The notes under the pieces: model-generated
What the model was told of the DNA's origin: nothing
Databases searched by the model: none
What the model saw: the letters and a program-made list of their open reading frames with translations, nothing else
Source: Nitrospira_D sp019636945
Lineage (GTDB): Bacteria; Nitrospirota; Nitrospiria; Nitrospirales; Nitrospiraceae
Reading direction: 5' to 3'
DNA length: 64,000 nucleotides
NCBI RefSeq assembly: GCF_047338595.1
Contig: NZ_JBLFBO010000012.1
Coordinates: 20,862-84,861, forward strand
Position numbers and translations under genes: made by a program
Part shown: positions 25,929-34,492 of the stretch, one piece after another
Numbering within the stretch: position 1 is the first letter of the stretch
Layout of the letters: each line of letters starts with the position of its first letter

Positions 25929-26641
25929 AGGTTGTGCTCGATATCGAAACGGTCCAAGCGCCTCGTGAGGAGTGGGCTCGTCTTGTAGGGAAGCCTGCTG
26001 AATGTCAGGGCCTTGTTCCTGGGGAACCAGGCTACGACCTCTTTACGGCGGGTGCGGTGGAGGAAGCGCGTCGTGCGGACGATGAAGCGTACACGAAATC
26101 AGCGTTTGATGGGACGTTCAGCCGCATCGTCTGCATCGGCCTGCTGGAATTTTCCGATCAGATGGAGGCGCGCAGCGCCATTGCCTGGTACGGGGCGAAT
26201 GAGCGCGAGTTGCTTCGACAATTTTGGGCCAGGTTGGCTCAGGACCGGCCGACTTTATACATCACGCATAACGGGCTGGGTTTTGATCTTCCTTTTATCA
26301 AGAAACGATCGATCATCAATCAGGTAAAACCCAGTGTTGAAATCAATCTTGCAAAATTTCGGACCGAGCCGGTGTATGACACGATGGCCATTTGGAGCAA
26401 TTGGGATACGAGAGGCTGGGTCAAGCTCGATGTATTGGCCCGAGCACTACAGGTCGACACGAAGTCAGGTAGCGGGGAACAGGTCGCCGAAATGTGGGAG
26501 AAGCGGCAAGGACGCGAACTGGCGCAGTATTGCTTACAGGATACCTACGTGACCTATGCCTGTTACAGCCGCATGAATTTCCGCCAGCCGCTTTCCAGAG
26601 AAGTCATTCTGCTGCAACCGGAATTGTGCGACATCGGCTGA
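25925..26641 (+). CDS. DEDD-family 3'-5' exonuclease (PolB-like)
   Basis: The 238-residue protein has the three exonuclease motifs: LDIET (D6, E8), THNGLGFDLPFI, and YCLQDTYVTY with the final Tyr/Asp pair, placing it with the predicted PolB-like 3'-5' exonucleases of the RNase H-like fold. It probably trims DNA or RNA 3' ends using two metal ions. There is no polymerase domain. Its ATG overlaps the mutT stop by 4 nt, so it is the third gene of a mutY-mutT-exonuclease operon and likely works in DNA repair. It converges on a lipoprotein gene 12 bp away. Confidence 0.85.
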   Translation: MKVVLDIETVQAPREEWARLVGKPAECQGLVPGEPGYDLFTAGAVEEARRADDEAYTKSAFDGTFSRIVCIGLLEFSDQMEARSAIAWYGANERELLRQFWARLAQDRPTLYITHNGLGFDLPFIKKRSIINQVKPSVEINLAKFRTEPVYDTMAIWSNWDTRGWVKLDVLARALQVDTKSGSGEQVAEMWEKRQGRELAQYCLQDTYVTYACYSRMNFRQPLSREVILLQPELCDIG

Positions 26642-26653
26642 ATCGATTGATGC

Positions 26654-27628
26654 TCAACGCGTCCGGTGCGCTTCCGCCGTTTTCTTCTTCGGTGCCGACG
26701 GAGCTGAGGCTTTGCTGGCCTTCAAGGCTTTGATTTCGTCCGTCCGCTGCCGGAGTTCCTTCTTGACCAACGTGGCTTCTTTCTTCAGCGTCGCAATCTC
26801 GGAATCTTTCAGTTTGTTGGCCTCCCGCGCTGCTCGGAGCTCGTCCAGTTTTCTGTTGAGCAATTCATCGGTGCTCAACTGGAGTGCGTCTGCTTCGGTC
26901 CTCGGGTGGGCTGAGGTTTCTGAAGGATCAAGAGAGGCCTCGTCGTCCCGCGACGGAAGGGTTTCTGCGACCCGAGTACTCGCTACAGATGAGGCAGAGT
27001 CTTTTGGAACGTCGGTTGCGACAACCGATCCAGGTGCCGAAGCCTTAGCAATCGCCTGGTAGTCGATTACCAGGGTCATGGCTCCCTTTCCCATCGCCAC
27101 AAAGGAAGGGGCCTTTTCGATACGAGCGGCAGCTGGAAGAGAGAATCTCTGCCTCTTGTTCGCTTGTGCGGAAGCGATCGTCAGATAGAGGGACCCCTTG
27201 TGCACATAGAGGGTGCCCGCTGTGGGTTCAGCGCCTGACCCTGCCGATGAAAACACCTTGAAACCGACAATCTGCTCCGGTTTCGCTTCTGATAGACCTT
27301 GGGCTAGCAGGGGAGCAAGAAACTCGGCGTCTTCATCGCTGAATACTCTCATCGGCTTGCTGCCACTGGCGGGCATGTTGGATAACGGTTTGGTGGCGTC
27401 CTCGATTGCCACTCCTTTGACGACCGTGCGGATGGTCATCTGGTCGATCGTCGCCGGATGGCTCGCCTCAAACGACCAATCGGCGATGTCTTTGAGATAG
27501 ACGGATCCCTTCGTGGTTTTCGCAACTTTTGATTCTCCTGAGAGCGTGGAACATCCGGTCACGATCAGGTTGATGGCTAGAAAGGCCCCGGCATACTGAG
27601 CACCGCGGAGGCTCAACCGTGCGTACAT
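26654..27628 (-). CDS. Lipoprotein with C-terminal coiled coil
   Basis: The 324-residue protein has a lipoprotein signal with lipobox IVTGC (C26) and is therefore probably anchored in the envelope. A ~190-residue beta-rich domain (GSVYLKDIADWSFEASHP, TLYVHKGSLYLTIASAQ) is followed by a low-complexity linker, a coiled coil (LLNRKLDELRAAREANKL, ATLKKEATLVKKELRQR) and a basic Ala/Lys tail. ATG 27628 is preferred because AAGGAG lies 7 nt upstream; an earlier start at 27670 lacks this. I do not recognise the globular domain. Confidence 0.7.
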   Translation of the reverse strand: MYARLSLRGAQYAGAFLAINLIVTGCSTLSGESKVAKTTKGSVYLKDIADWSFEASHPATIDQMTIRTVVKGVAIEDATKPLSNMPASGSKPMRVFSDEDAEFLAPLLAQGLSEAKPEQIVGFKVFSSAGSGAEPTAGTLYVHKGSLYLTIASAQANKRQRFSLPAAARIEKAPSFVAMGKGAMTLVIDYQAIAKASAPGSVVATDVPKDSASSVASTRVAETLPSRDDEASLDPSETSAHPRTEADALQLSTDELLNRKLDELRAAREANKLKDSEIATLKKEATLVKKELRQRTDEIKALKASKASAPSAPKKKTAEAHRTR

Positions 27629-27716
27629 AGGAAGTCTCCTTCTGCTTGTACTATTCTCAAGAAGTATCATGACTCTGCGATGAGGCCCATGAGTTTTCGT
27701 ATTTCTGAATACTGTG

Positions 27717-27854
27717 CTACCAAATGCCGAGGCCCATGAGTACCATGCCTATGGCCAACCAACCGACGACCCCGACAGAAATGATTGTTTCGAGCGTGAT
27801 GCCAGAATCGGGCTGGTTGGGACCGGGCTTTGAATCAGAGTCTTGGGGTTTCAT
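27717..27854 (-). CDS. 45-residue single-span membrane protein
   Basis: A short frame gives a polar N-terminus (MKPQDSDSKPGPNQPDS) followed by one hydrophobic helix (SVGVVGWLAIGMVLMGLGIW) that ends at the stop. GGGTGAG lies 11 nt before ATG 27854. The sharp polar-to-hydrophobic layout argues for a real small membrane protein. It lies upstream of the lipoprotein gene on the same strand with an 88-bp gap. Function unknown. Confidence 0.5.
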   Translation of the reverse strand: MKPQDSDSKPGPNQPDSGITLETIISVGVVGWLAIGMVLMGLGIW

Positions 27855-28276
27855 GACCGCTGCTCACCCACTTCGGTGCACAAGAAGTCGGACGTCGAGA
27901 GTACAGCAAGGTCCATGCCTTCTTGGTGTTTGATGGAGACGGTGGGGAGCGGTTGGTGGTCAGTTGCAATCTGTCTCTTATGGAGAGGTGCAGTCGAACA
28001 GAGAGCTTAAAGAAGCTTCCTGAAGGATTGCCATGAATCCACACGGAAAGTCATGGAGTTAGAACGGGATCACTCGTTCAGTAGGAAGGAGAGGGAGGGA
28101 AAGCATTGAGTGAGGAAACGATTCTAAGGATGGCGAATGCGAGAGGGACCGGAGAAGCGGGGGGGGAAACTTGTCAGAAAACCATCGGGAGATGTTGTCA
28201 GAAAATGTTCACTATGATGGGTGGCTGTACATAATCGAACGTGTGGATGAGTCGTCCCGTTGGTCGCCGCTAGACG
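27855..28276. other. Intergenic stretch, no gene supported
   Basis: Only short overlapping frames without recognisable features occur. There is a G8 run (28159-28166) and a TTGTCAGAAAA motif present twice about 30 bp apart (28171 and 28197 regions). It could hold the promoters of the leftward small membrane protein and lipoprotein genes, but no convincing -35/-10 pair was found. Confidence 0.4.
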
Positions 28277-29608
28277 TTATGCGCCATACAACGTTGCAGC
28301 AGAGGCGTCAACGATGTGTTTCGTCAGAAATGTGCCCGGCTCAGCGTGGCCGGTGTGTTTGTCCCAAACGACCGTGATGTTTCCGTCGGTTTTTCCCATA
28401 CCCTGCGTTGAGGATCTGGTTGCATCGCCTTCGACCAAGACTTCTATGGTCTTTCCGATGTAGCGCCGGTTGCGCTCCGCCGTAATGGCACGTTGAATCT
28501 CGACCAACCTGGTTACCCGCTGGCCCTTCAGCTGATCCGGCACATCGTCGGCATACTTTCGTGCGGCAATCGTGTTTTTCCGTTCCGAGTATTTGAAAAT
28601 ATAGGCTGAGTCGAGCTGGGCCTGTTCCAGCAGGCGAACGGTAGCCTGGAAGTCTTCATCAGATTCGGAACAGAACCCACAGATGATGTCCGTGGTCAGG
28701 ACAATACAAGGGATCGTCATCCGAATGCGCTCAACCAATGCCAGATATTCGGCTCCCGTGTAGGTTCGCCCCATCAGCTCAAGAATCCGATCGCTTCCCG
28801 CCTGAAGCGGCAGATGAATGTGCTTGCAGATCCTTGGATGTGTGGCGATGGCCTCGATCAGTGCCGGAGGAAAGTCTTTAGGGTGTGGAGAAGTAAACCG
28901 GACTCGTTCAATACCGGGCTGGTCTGCGACGGCGCTGATGAGCCTGGCAAAGTCCCATTCTTCATGACGGTAGGAATTCACATTCTGGCCAAGCAACGTG
29001 ATCTGCTTGAACCCGCGGCTTGCAGCATCACGAGCTTCGAGCAGGATAGATTCAGGGTCGCGGGACCGTTCACGTCCCCTGGTATAGGGGACGACACAGA
29101 AGGAGCAAAAATTGTCGCAGCCTCGCATGACGGTGATCCAAGCATTGACCCCGTCATTGCGGTCCGGGAGGATCCCTTCATACGTCTCATACTCCGAAAG
29201 ATCGAGCGCAAACCTCTTCCGCGCGAGTCCTTGTTCTTGGGCGTCCAGTGCCGTCGTCAACAACGAGGGAAGTTGTCGGTACGAATCCGGTCCAGCCAAG
29301 ACATCGATGAGAGGCTCCTTGTCAGCCAGCTCGCTTTTGAGATTCTGAGCCATGCAACCAAGCACACCGACCACCAGCGGGCGTTGCTTTTTTACTGCCT
29401 TGAGCTCGGAAAGATGGAGATAGATCTTTTTGTGAGCATTCTCCCTGATTGCGCAGGTGTTGACTAAGACCACATCGGCCCGTTCACGGTCCTCAGTGAA
29501 GACAAACCCCTCCTGTTTCAGCATCGCACGAACGAGTTCGCTGTCGGATTCGTTCATTTGACATCCGAACGTTTCGATATGGACAAGAGGAAGGGTTTTT
29601 ACACTCAT
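28277..29608 (-). CDS. miaB: tRNA-2-methylthio-N6-dimethylallyladenosine synthase
   Basis: The 443-residue radical SAM enzyme adds the methylthio group to position 37 of tRNAs reading U-initial codons. The N-terminal UPF0004 domain has ETFGCQMNESDSE with the first of three cluster cysteines, then NTCAIRENA and GVLGCMAQ. The radical SAM motif is CDNFCSFC (CxxxCxxC), followed by VVPYTRGRERSR. A C-terminal TRAM domain (IGKTIEVLVEG) binds tRNA. The start overlaps the upstream mtaB stop by 4 nt. Length and motifs are normal for MiaB. Confidence 0.95.
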   Translation of the reverse strand: MSVKTLPLVHIETFGCQMNESDSELVRAMLKQEGFVFTEDRERADVVLVNTCAIRENAHKKIYLHLSELKAVKKQRPLVVGVLGCMAQNLKSELADKEPLIDVLAGPDSYRQLPSLLTTALDAQEQGLARKRFALDLSEYETYEGILPDRNDGVNAWITVMRGCDNFCSFCVVPYTRGRERSRDPESILLEARDAASRGFKQITLLGQNVNSYRHEEWDFARLISAVADQPGIERVRFTSPHPKDFPPALIEAIATHPRICKHIHLPLQAGSDRILELMGRTYTGAEYLALVERIRMTIPCIVLTTDIICGFCSESDEDFQATVRLLEQAQLDSAYIFKYSERKNTIAARKYADDVPDQLKGQRVTRLVEIQRAITAERNRRYIGKTIEVLVEGDATRSSTQGMGKTDGNITVVWDKHTGHAEPGTFLTKHIVDASAATLYGA

Positions 29609-30942
29609 AGCAGTGCCGGGGTCGAGTTCATTGTTTGGGCCGAGGCGATATGGCCGAATCCGTAGCGGTCTGTCGCAGCGGTAATCGTCACAGGCATGAT
29701 CTGATTCTGAAGATCGGCAGAGTCTGTCACCGCCACTCTCGTAAAGTTAGGAGTGGTGCCGAATCGATAGGCGCTGCGGGTTCCGGCTTCGAACAGGACC
29801 GCCACTGTCTTTCCAATTTGCTTATTGTGAAAAGCCAGCCGCTTGGCACGATCCAGTTCCAGCAACAGATCGGTACGTTTCTTTATCGATGGCGACGAGA
29901 CCTGCGGTTTGAGACGGGCGGCTGCCGTGCCAGGCCTGATGGAGTAGGGAAAGGCATGGATATACGAAAACGGAAGGTCCATCGCGACCGCGAGGGTGTT
30001 TTGAAACGCCTTATCCGTCTCTCCCGGGAATCCTACCATCAGATCTGTTCCAAGGCCGAGGTCGGGAATCTTGGCGAATGCTCTGTCAATTAATGCACTA
30101 TACTCCTTGATCGTATGGCGGCGGTTCATGGCCTGTAAGATCTGGTCATCCCCGCTTTGCAGAGGAATGTGCAGATAGGGACAGAACTTTTTGGATGAGG
30201 CTAGGAGGTCGAGCAATTCGTCGGTGACGGTCGTGGGTTCGATCGACGAAATGCGAATGCGTTCAAGATCCGAGATATCATCGAGGCGGCGAAGCATCGT
30301 GAAGAAGTCAACGCCCTGCTGCCTGTATTGGCCGATGTTCACTCCGGTCAGCACAATCTCCTTATAGCCTCCGTCCGTCAGACTCCGGACCTCGCCGAGA
30401 ATATCGTCAAGCTTCCGGCTACGCTCATGTCCCCGTGCGAACGGAATGATGCAGAAGCTGCACATGGCGCTGCAGCCGTCCTGTATCTTGAGTAAGGCCC
30501 GAGTTGAGTCGGGCTCGGCGAAGTAGGGCAGATCAAAGTCTTCTCGCGAGATCGTCTTAGTGTGGTGAACCTCCGCAGTCGGCCGTTTTTGCAATTCATG
30601 AGGGGGAGGAAGGTATGCCGGCAGGTCCAGTTTGAACTGCTGACCGACAATGAGATCGATCCCGGTTTGGTGGGTGAGGGTTTCCATCCCTGTTTGCGCG
30701 TAACAGCCGGTTACGGCAATGAAGGCATGGGGAGAGTGTTTCAGTGTTTTACGGATCAGGTAGCGCGAAGTGCGTTCAGCGTCCTCCGTCACGGAACAGG
30801 TATTGAGGATCAGCACATCGGTGGGTTGGCCGAACTCGACGAGCTCAAACCCCTTTCGCCTGAGTCCCTCTCCAAGGATCGAGGTTTCGGCTTGATTCAG
30901 CCGGCAGCCGAGCGTATGTAGAGAGGCACGGGTTGTTCCCAT
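29605..30942 (-). CDS. mtaB: tRNA threonylcarbamoyladenosine methylthiotransferase
   Basis: The 445-residue protein is the MtaB-type paralogue of MiaB and converts t6A37 to ms2t6A37. It has HTLGCRLNQAET, the MtaB form of the first cysteine motif, NTCSVTEDAERTSR, TGCYAQ, and the radical SAM cysteines CSAMCSFC with IIPFARGHERSR. ATG 30942 (MGTTRASLHTLGCRL) fits the family start; the frame continues to 31032 but those residues are not family-like. Its 4-nt overlap with miaB implies one translationally coupled operon for both tRNA-37 methylthiolations. Confidence 0.93.
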   Translation of the reverse strand: MGTTRASLHTLGCRLNQAETSILGEGLRRKGFELVEFGQPTDVLILNTCSVTEDAERTSRYLIRKTLKHSPHAFIAVTGCYAQTGMETLTHQTGIDLIVGQQFKLDLPAYLPPPHELQKRPTAEVHHTKTISREDFDLPYFAEPDSTRALLKIQDGCSAMCSFCIIPFARGHERSRKLDDILGEVRSLTDGGYKEIVLTGVNIGQYRQQGVDFFTMLRRLDDISDLERIRISSIEPTTVTDELLDLLASSKKFCPYLHIPLQSGDDQILQAMNRRHTIKEYSALIDRAFAKIPDLGLGTDLMVGFPGETDKAFQNTLAVAMDLPFSYIHAFPYSIRPGTAAARLKPQVSSPSIKKRTDLLLELDRAKRLAFHNKQIGKTVAVLFEAGTRSAYRFGTTPNFTRVAVTDSADLQNQIMPVTITAATDRYGFGHIASAQTMNSTPALL

Positions 30943-30951
30943 AGTGGTGGC

Positions 30952-30981
30952 ATTATAGGGGGGGCGTGCGTCATCCAGCAA
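30952..30981 (-). promoter_or_regulatory. Possible promoter giving a near-leaderless mtaB mRNA
   Basis: On the minus strand TTGCTG (30976-30981) and TATAAT (30952-30957) are 18 bp apart. Only 9 nt separate the -10 box from the mtaB ATG, so the transcript would start within a few bases of the start codon, and no ribosome site is visible before that ATG. Confidence 0.35.
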
Positions 30982-31067
30982 GGTTGCTTCGCCATCGACA
31001 CCGCTCATTCCATCGCCATCTGGTGGCTGCATGGAGGGAACAACGTCGTCGAGTCTTGGTGTGACGG

Positions 31068-31472
31068 ATGATGCAGGTGCTTGCCATTCTATCGGTTTCT
31101 CTGTGGCTTCTAGCTGGTTTCCCCTCCGTAGGGTGGGGGAAAGATACCCTTCCGGTTGAGCCTGATCTCAACTCTCGTGTTGATGAGCTCTACGACCATG
31201 AAGCCCGTCTGTTCATTCTCCTCTATTCCCTGAAAGGCAATGGGGAGATTGATTATGTGACTGGCCGACTGGTTCAGGAGTATTCGCGCAGCAGCTACGG
31301 CAATCCCGTGTATCAGACGGAAGTCCAGCCCTTGTTCTATTGGTGGAACCACACGATGTGGAGTGATCCTGAGGAGGACGGAGTCAACGGCAATGAACGG
31401 GTCTATCAAGAAAACACTGAATTCGATCTGTCTCGATACAAACCCTGCTTGTTTAATGGACAACCCTGTTAG
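31068..31472 (+). CDS. Small secreted protein of unknown function
   Basis: The 134-residue product has a signal peptide (MQVLAILSVSLWLLAGFPSVGWG). The mature part contains DELYDHEARLFILLYSLKGNGEIDYVTGRL, EVQPLFYWWNHTMW and DPEEDGVNGNERVY, and two C-terminal cysteines (PCLFNGQPC). The DPEEDGVNGNE stretch resembles a calcium-binding acidic loop, which is only a suggestion. It is divergent from mtaB and ends next to a dispersed repeat. Family not recognised. Confidence 0.65.
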   Translation: MMQVLAILSVSLWLLAGFPSVGWGKDTLPVEPDLNSRVDELYDHEARLFILLYSLKGNGEIDYVTGRLVQEYSRSSYGNPVYQTEVQPLFYWWNHTMWSDPEEDGVNGNERVYQENTEFDLSRYKPCLFNGQPC

Positions 31473-31473
31473 C

Positions 31474-31574
31474 AGGATGCTGAAACGCCTTTCAGCCTCG
31501 TTCTCGCCTCGCTTTCAAGCGTGTGAAGCGTATCTCGTGAAGCGTCGTTCGCTAGGGAGATACGAAATACGAAC
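31474..31574. repeat. Dispersed ~100 bp intergenic repeat, copy B
   Basis: Starts CAGGATGCTGAAACG just after the stop of the secreted-protein gene and ends with GATACGAAATACGAAC. It aligns along its whole length with 12334-12437 in the same orientation. Both copies lie between genes. The following spacer to 31738 has no other recognisable feature. Confidence 0.55.
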
Positions 31575-31738
31575 AACGAGGTGCCGTCGTTCCTACGCTG
31601 GCCGATGAAGCCAGCCCAGCTTGTTTTGTGATTCTGCTGAGCTGCATCGGGAGGCGATGATATCCTGCGTTCCACTGAGGCCTATTTGCTGCTCATAGAC
31701 CCGTCTAATTCTATCTGCTCTTATATGGGTGCGTTTCT

Positions 31739-33025
31739 GTGACCCACCACTCGTCCAGTTTTGCCGCATTACTGAATAAGCGCCTCATCGTGATGCTGCC
31801 CTTGGGGTTTCTATCCGGTCTTCCGCTCGCGCTCACATCGGGGACTCTCCAAGCCTGGTTGACGGTCGAGGGCGTTGATCTCAAGACCATCGGGATTTTC
31901 ACCTTGGTCGGACTTCCCTATACGCTCAAGTTTCTCTGGGCACCGGTGATGGATCGTGTGGTACCACCCTGGTTGGGGCGGCGTCGCGGCTGGATGGTTC
32001 TGACGCAGCTCTGTGTGGCCGTGGCGCTTGGGCTTATGGCCCTGACCAATCCCAAGCTTCACCCAGGATGGCTGGCGGCCTATGCCGTGCTTGTCGCATT
32101 CCTTGCGGCCTCGTTGGACATTGTTTTCGACGCCTATCGAACGGACACGCTCCAGCCTCACGAGCGTGGGTTGGGTGCAGCCGTCTGGGTGAATGGCTAT
32201 CGAGTCGCCCTCTTGGCCTCCGGAGCCGGGGCACTGGCGCTTGCCGATTATGTCGGGTGGCAGATGACGTACCTGGTGATGGCCGCCATCATGGTCGTTG
32301 GGGTGGGTGTTGTTTTACTCAGTCCTGATCCGACGTTGGTGGCCGCTGCTCCTAAGAGTCTGAAGGAGGCCGTCGGTGCTCCGTTGGCGGAGTTCTTTTC
32401 AAGGCCTACGGCACTGGGGTTCTTGGCTGTGATCGTCCTCTACAAACTTGGGGATGCCTTTGCCTCTGCACTGCAGACGGCCTTTCTGATTGGAGGGTTG
32501 GGATTTTCTGCGACCGAGGTCGGCGCTGCTAAGGGGCTTGGGATCTTTGCCACATTGATAGGAGCCTTTATCGGCGGACTCTTGATGACAAGGTCGGGAC
32601 TTGTCCGGTCGTTGCTCATCTTCGGCGTTTTGCAGGCTGTATCGAACCTGGGCTTTGTCGTGTTGGCCTTGATGGGGAAACATGCCGGTGCGCTGACGGC
32701 TGCGATCGTGATCGAGAATGTGACAGGGGGCATGGGCACGGCTGCATTTGTAGCCTTAGTCATGTCGCTCTGCGATGCCCGCTACACAGCAACACAATTT
32801 GCGCTCCTGTCCTCACTTGAAGCGTTGGGCCGTGTGTTTGTCGGTCGTCCTTCAGCAGATCTCGTTGAAGTTGTAGGATGGACGCAATTTTATGCTTTAA
32901 CAGCGGTGGCGGCGTTACCAGGCCTCTGGGCTGTGTGGCGAATCCGTCGTTCCATCGAGCCGGAGCAGAAAACGGCGTCACAGACTGCTGTGATGGAACC
33001 AGCTACTTTGCCTGTTTCCAAGTAA
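31739..33025 (+). CDS. ampG: AmpG-like MFS muropeptide transporter
   Basis: The 428-residue protein has twelve predicted transmembrane helices and the AmpG opening LGFLSGLPLALTSGTLQAWL, then VGLPYTLKFLWAPVMDR and RRRGWMVLTQL, matching the permease that imports GlcNAc-anhydroMurNAc peptides from the periplasm for cell-wall recycling. DIVFDAYRTDTL is also AmpG-like. No ampC or recycling gene is adjacent, so the substrate is inferred from homology. The start is GTG at 31739; an ATG 15 nt earlier is out of frame. Confidence 0.85.
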   Translation: MTHHSSSFAALLNKRLIVMLPLGFLSGLPLALTSGTLQAWLTVEGVDLKTIGIFTLVGLPYTLKFLWAPVMDRVVPPWLGRRRGWMVLTQLCVAVALGLMALTNPKLHPGWLAAYAVLVAFLAASLDIVFDAYRTDTLQPHERGLGAAVWVNGYRVALLASGAGALALADYVGWQMTYLVMAAIMVVGVGVVLLSPDPTLVAAAPKSLKEAVGAPLAEFFSRPTALGFLAVIVLYKLGDAFASALQTAFLIGGLGFSATEVGAAKGLGIFATLIGAFIGGLLMTRSGLVRSLLIFGVLQAVSNLGFVVLALMGKHAGALTAAIVIENVTGGMGTAAFVALVMSLCDARYTATQFALLSSLEALGRVFVGRPSADLVEVVGWTQFYALTAVAALPGLWAVWRIRRSIEPEQKTASQTAVMEPATLPVSK

Positions 33026-33192
33026 ACAGAGGGACGAGTGTTAGTGGACTGCATCAGCTCGGCTCAGTTTAGTCGGTACGTATTCCGTAACCTACTGCTT
33101 TGATATCGCCCGTTGGAACACTGTCTGCGGCCAATGCTTTCGCATCAAGCAGAGCTAGGATTGCTTGAGCAGATGAGTAAAGGGTTCTGAGA

Positions 33193-33552
33193 ATGACTCC
33201 AGTTCGTGCTGAAAAATCGTCTCCCAAAGTGAGTCTAAATGTAAATCGAGAAGGTTTTTCGATTCTTCAAAAAGGTGAGCCAGCGATCCGTGTTCTTTGG
33301 AGTGAAATAAATCAAATTCTGGCCTATAAGCGTGATCTTGTCACGGAAGATCTGGTTTGCTGGGACATTACCGTTACCAAAAATGAGCGCAGTCAAACCT
33401 ATTCTTTACATGAAGAATTAGATGGGTTTGGATTATTAGTCGATTGCATCAGTCATGAGCTCACATCGTTTGATAAGACTTGGAGACAGAAAATCATTAC
33501 ACCACCGTTTGCCGAAAATTTAACCATTCTCTACCAGAAGAAAGAAAAGTAG
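33193..33552 (+). CDS. Hypothetical protein, AT-rich gene
   Basis: The 119-residue soluble protein contains IRVLWSEINQILAYKRD, VCWDITVTKNERSQTYSLHEELDGFGLLVDCI and ends PPFAENLTILYQKKEK. No signal peptide, helix or catalytic motif stands out. Its codons use A/T endings far more often than the flanking genes, hinting at acquisition by transfer. It stands alone between the AmpG-like gene and a small membrane protein. I do not know its function. Confidence 0.65.
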   Translation: MTPVRAEKSSPKVSLNVNREGFSILQKGEPAIRVLWSEINQILAYKRDLVTEDLVCWDITVTKNERSQTYSLHEELDGFGLLVDCISHELTSFDKTWRQKIITPPFAENLTILYQKKEK

Positions 33553-33585
33553 AGCCAGGCTAAATTGCCAAGGAACGCTGCATTG

Positions 33586-33876
33586 CTACGATAGTCGTCG
33601 CTGTAGAAAGAGCACGAAGATTAGGAGCGTGGGCAGTGGAGCCAGGATGAAGGGCACGAGCCAGAGCCAGACGTTCTTGCCGCGGACGCGCCCTTGGTCG
33701 ATCATCCAGACGAAGAGCCAGACCAGCAGGCAGGCATAGTTCAAGATGATCCATTGAGTCGTATGAGTCTTGAGGGCGCTGGTGGTCTCAGACACACCTT
33801 GGAAGAGGAAAATCCCTAATAACAGTACGAAGATGCCTAACAGGACTCCAACGAGTTTCTTGCTCCAGACAAACAT
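33586..33876 (-). CDS. Small membrane protein, three helices
   Basis: The 96-residue protein has three hydrophobic segments (LVGVLLGIFVLLLGIFLF, IILNYACLLVWLFVWMI, LWLVPFILAPLPTLLIFVLF) and a basic C-terminus. ATG 33876 is preferred since GGAGGGAACG precedes it; the frame continues to 33909. It is divergent from the next gene. It resembles small inner-membrane proteins of unknown role. Confidence 0.65.
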   Translation of the reverse strand: MFVWSKKLVGVLLGIFVLLLGIFLFQGVSETTSALKTHTTQWIILNYACLLVWLFVWMIDQGRVRGKNVWLWLVPFILAPLPTLLIFVLFLQRRLS

Positions 33877-33964
33877 CGTTCCCTCCAGACTCAATAAGAC
33901 CCTGTGCACTCAATTTGGGCTAAGCTAATTGGCCCGACAATTGTTTGTCAAACTGTAGAGCATC

Positions 33965-34336
33965 ATGAGTCTCCTTCGCTTGAGCGTGATCGTCCTTGCG
34001 CTGATCTTCTTGGTCGGTTTGGCTTGGTCAAACCCGACGATGGATGACTATTTGCACTTCGTTGAACTGGAATTGGGGAAAGCGATAGACCGAATGGACC
34101 AGGGTACATCGTCTCGGGAGCAACAGTTTATTCGGCAGGTGTTTCGAACGCAGAGTAAGAAGCTGCTGGAGTCGGTGGTTCGTCCGAATACGGCGCGACA
34201 GAATTGGGGAATGATGAGTCTGTATGAGGCACGGGTGGCAGGGACGAACGTCGTGGTGCTGGGGATCGGCGGCCGATTCATCCCTCTTCAAGGTGTCGAG
34301 GAAGCCACTCTGAAGATCGGCCGAATGGCCTTCTAA
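33965..34336 (+). CDS. DUF4359-like secreted or membrane-anchored protein
   Basis: The 123-residue protein starts with an N-terminal hydrophobic segment (LSVIVLALIFLVGLAW) and then NPTMDDYLHFVELEL, VVRPNTARQNWGMMSLYEARV and VVVLGIGGRFIPL. The order NP-x-Y-x-F, then T-R-x-N with SLY, then IGGRFI is how I remember DUF4359 proteins; this is recollection, not a search. No cysteines are present. Probably anchored at the membrane. Function unknown. Confidence 0.6.
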   Translation: MSLLRLSVIVLALIFLVGLAWSNPTMDDYLHFVELELGKAIDRMDQGTSSREQQFIRQVFRTQSKKLLESVVRPNTARQNWGMMSLYEARVAGTNVVVLGIGGRFIPLQGVEEATLKIGRMAF

Positions 34337-34492
34337 AAGAAAAAATGGCTGGGGTCATCTGCGGAGGTCTCATTTGGATGAGATTTTCTGTGGATAACCT
34401 CGCTACTATGTCACTGAAATAAGCACTGCCGTTCACGTCTCGACTATTCACAGCCTGTCCCCTCATTTCCCAAACATCCACAATACTTGGTG

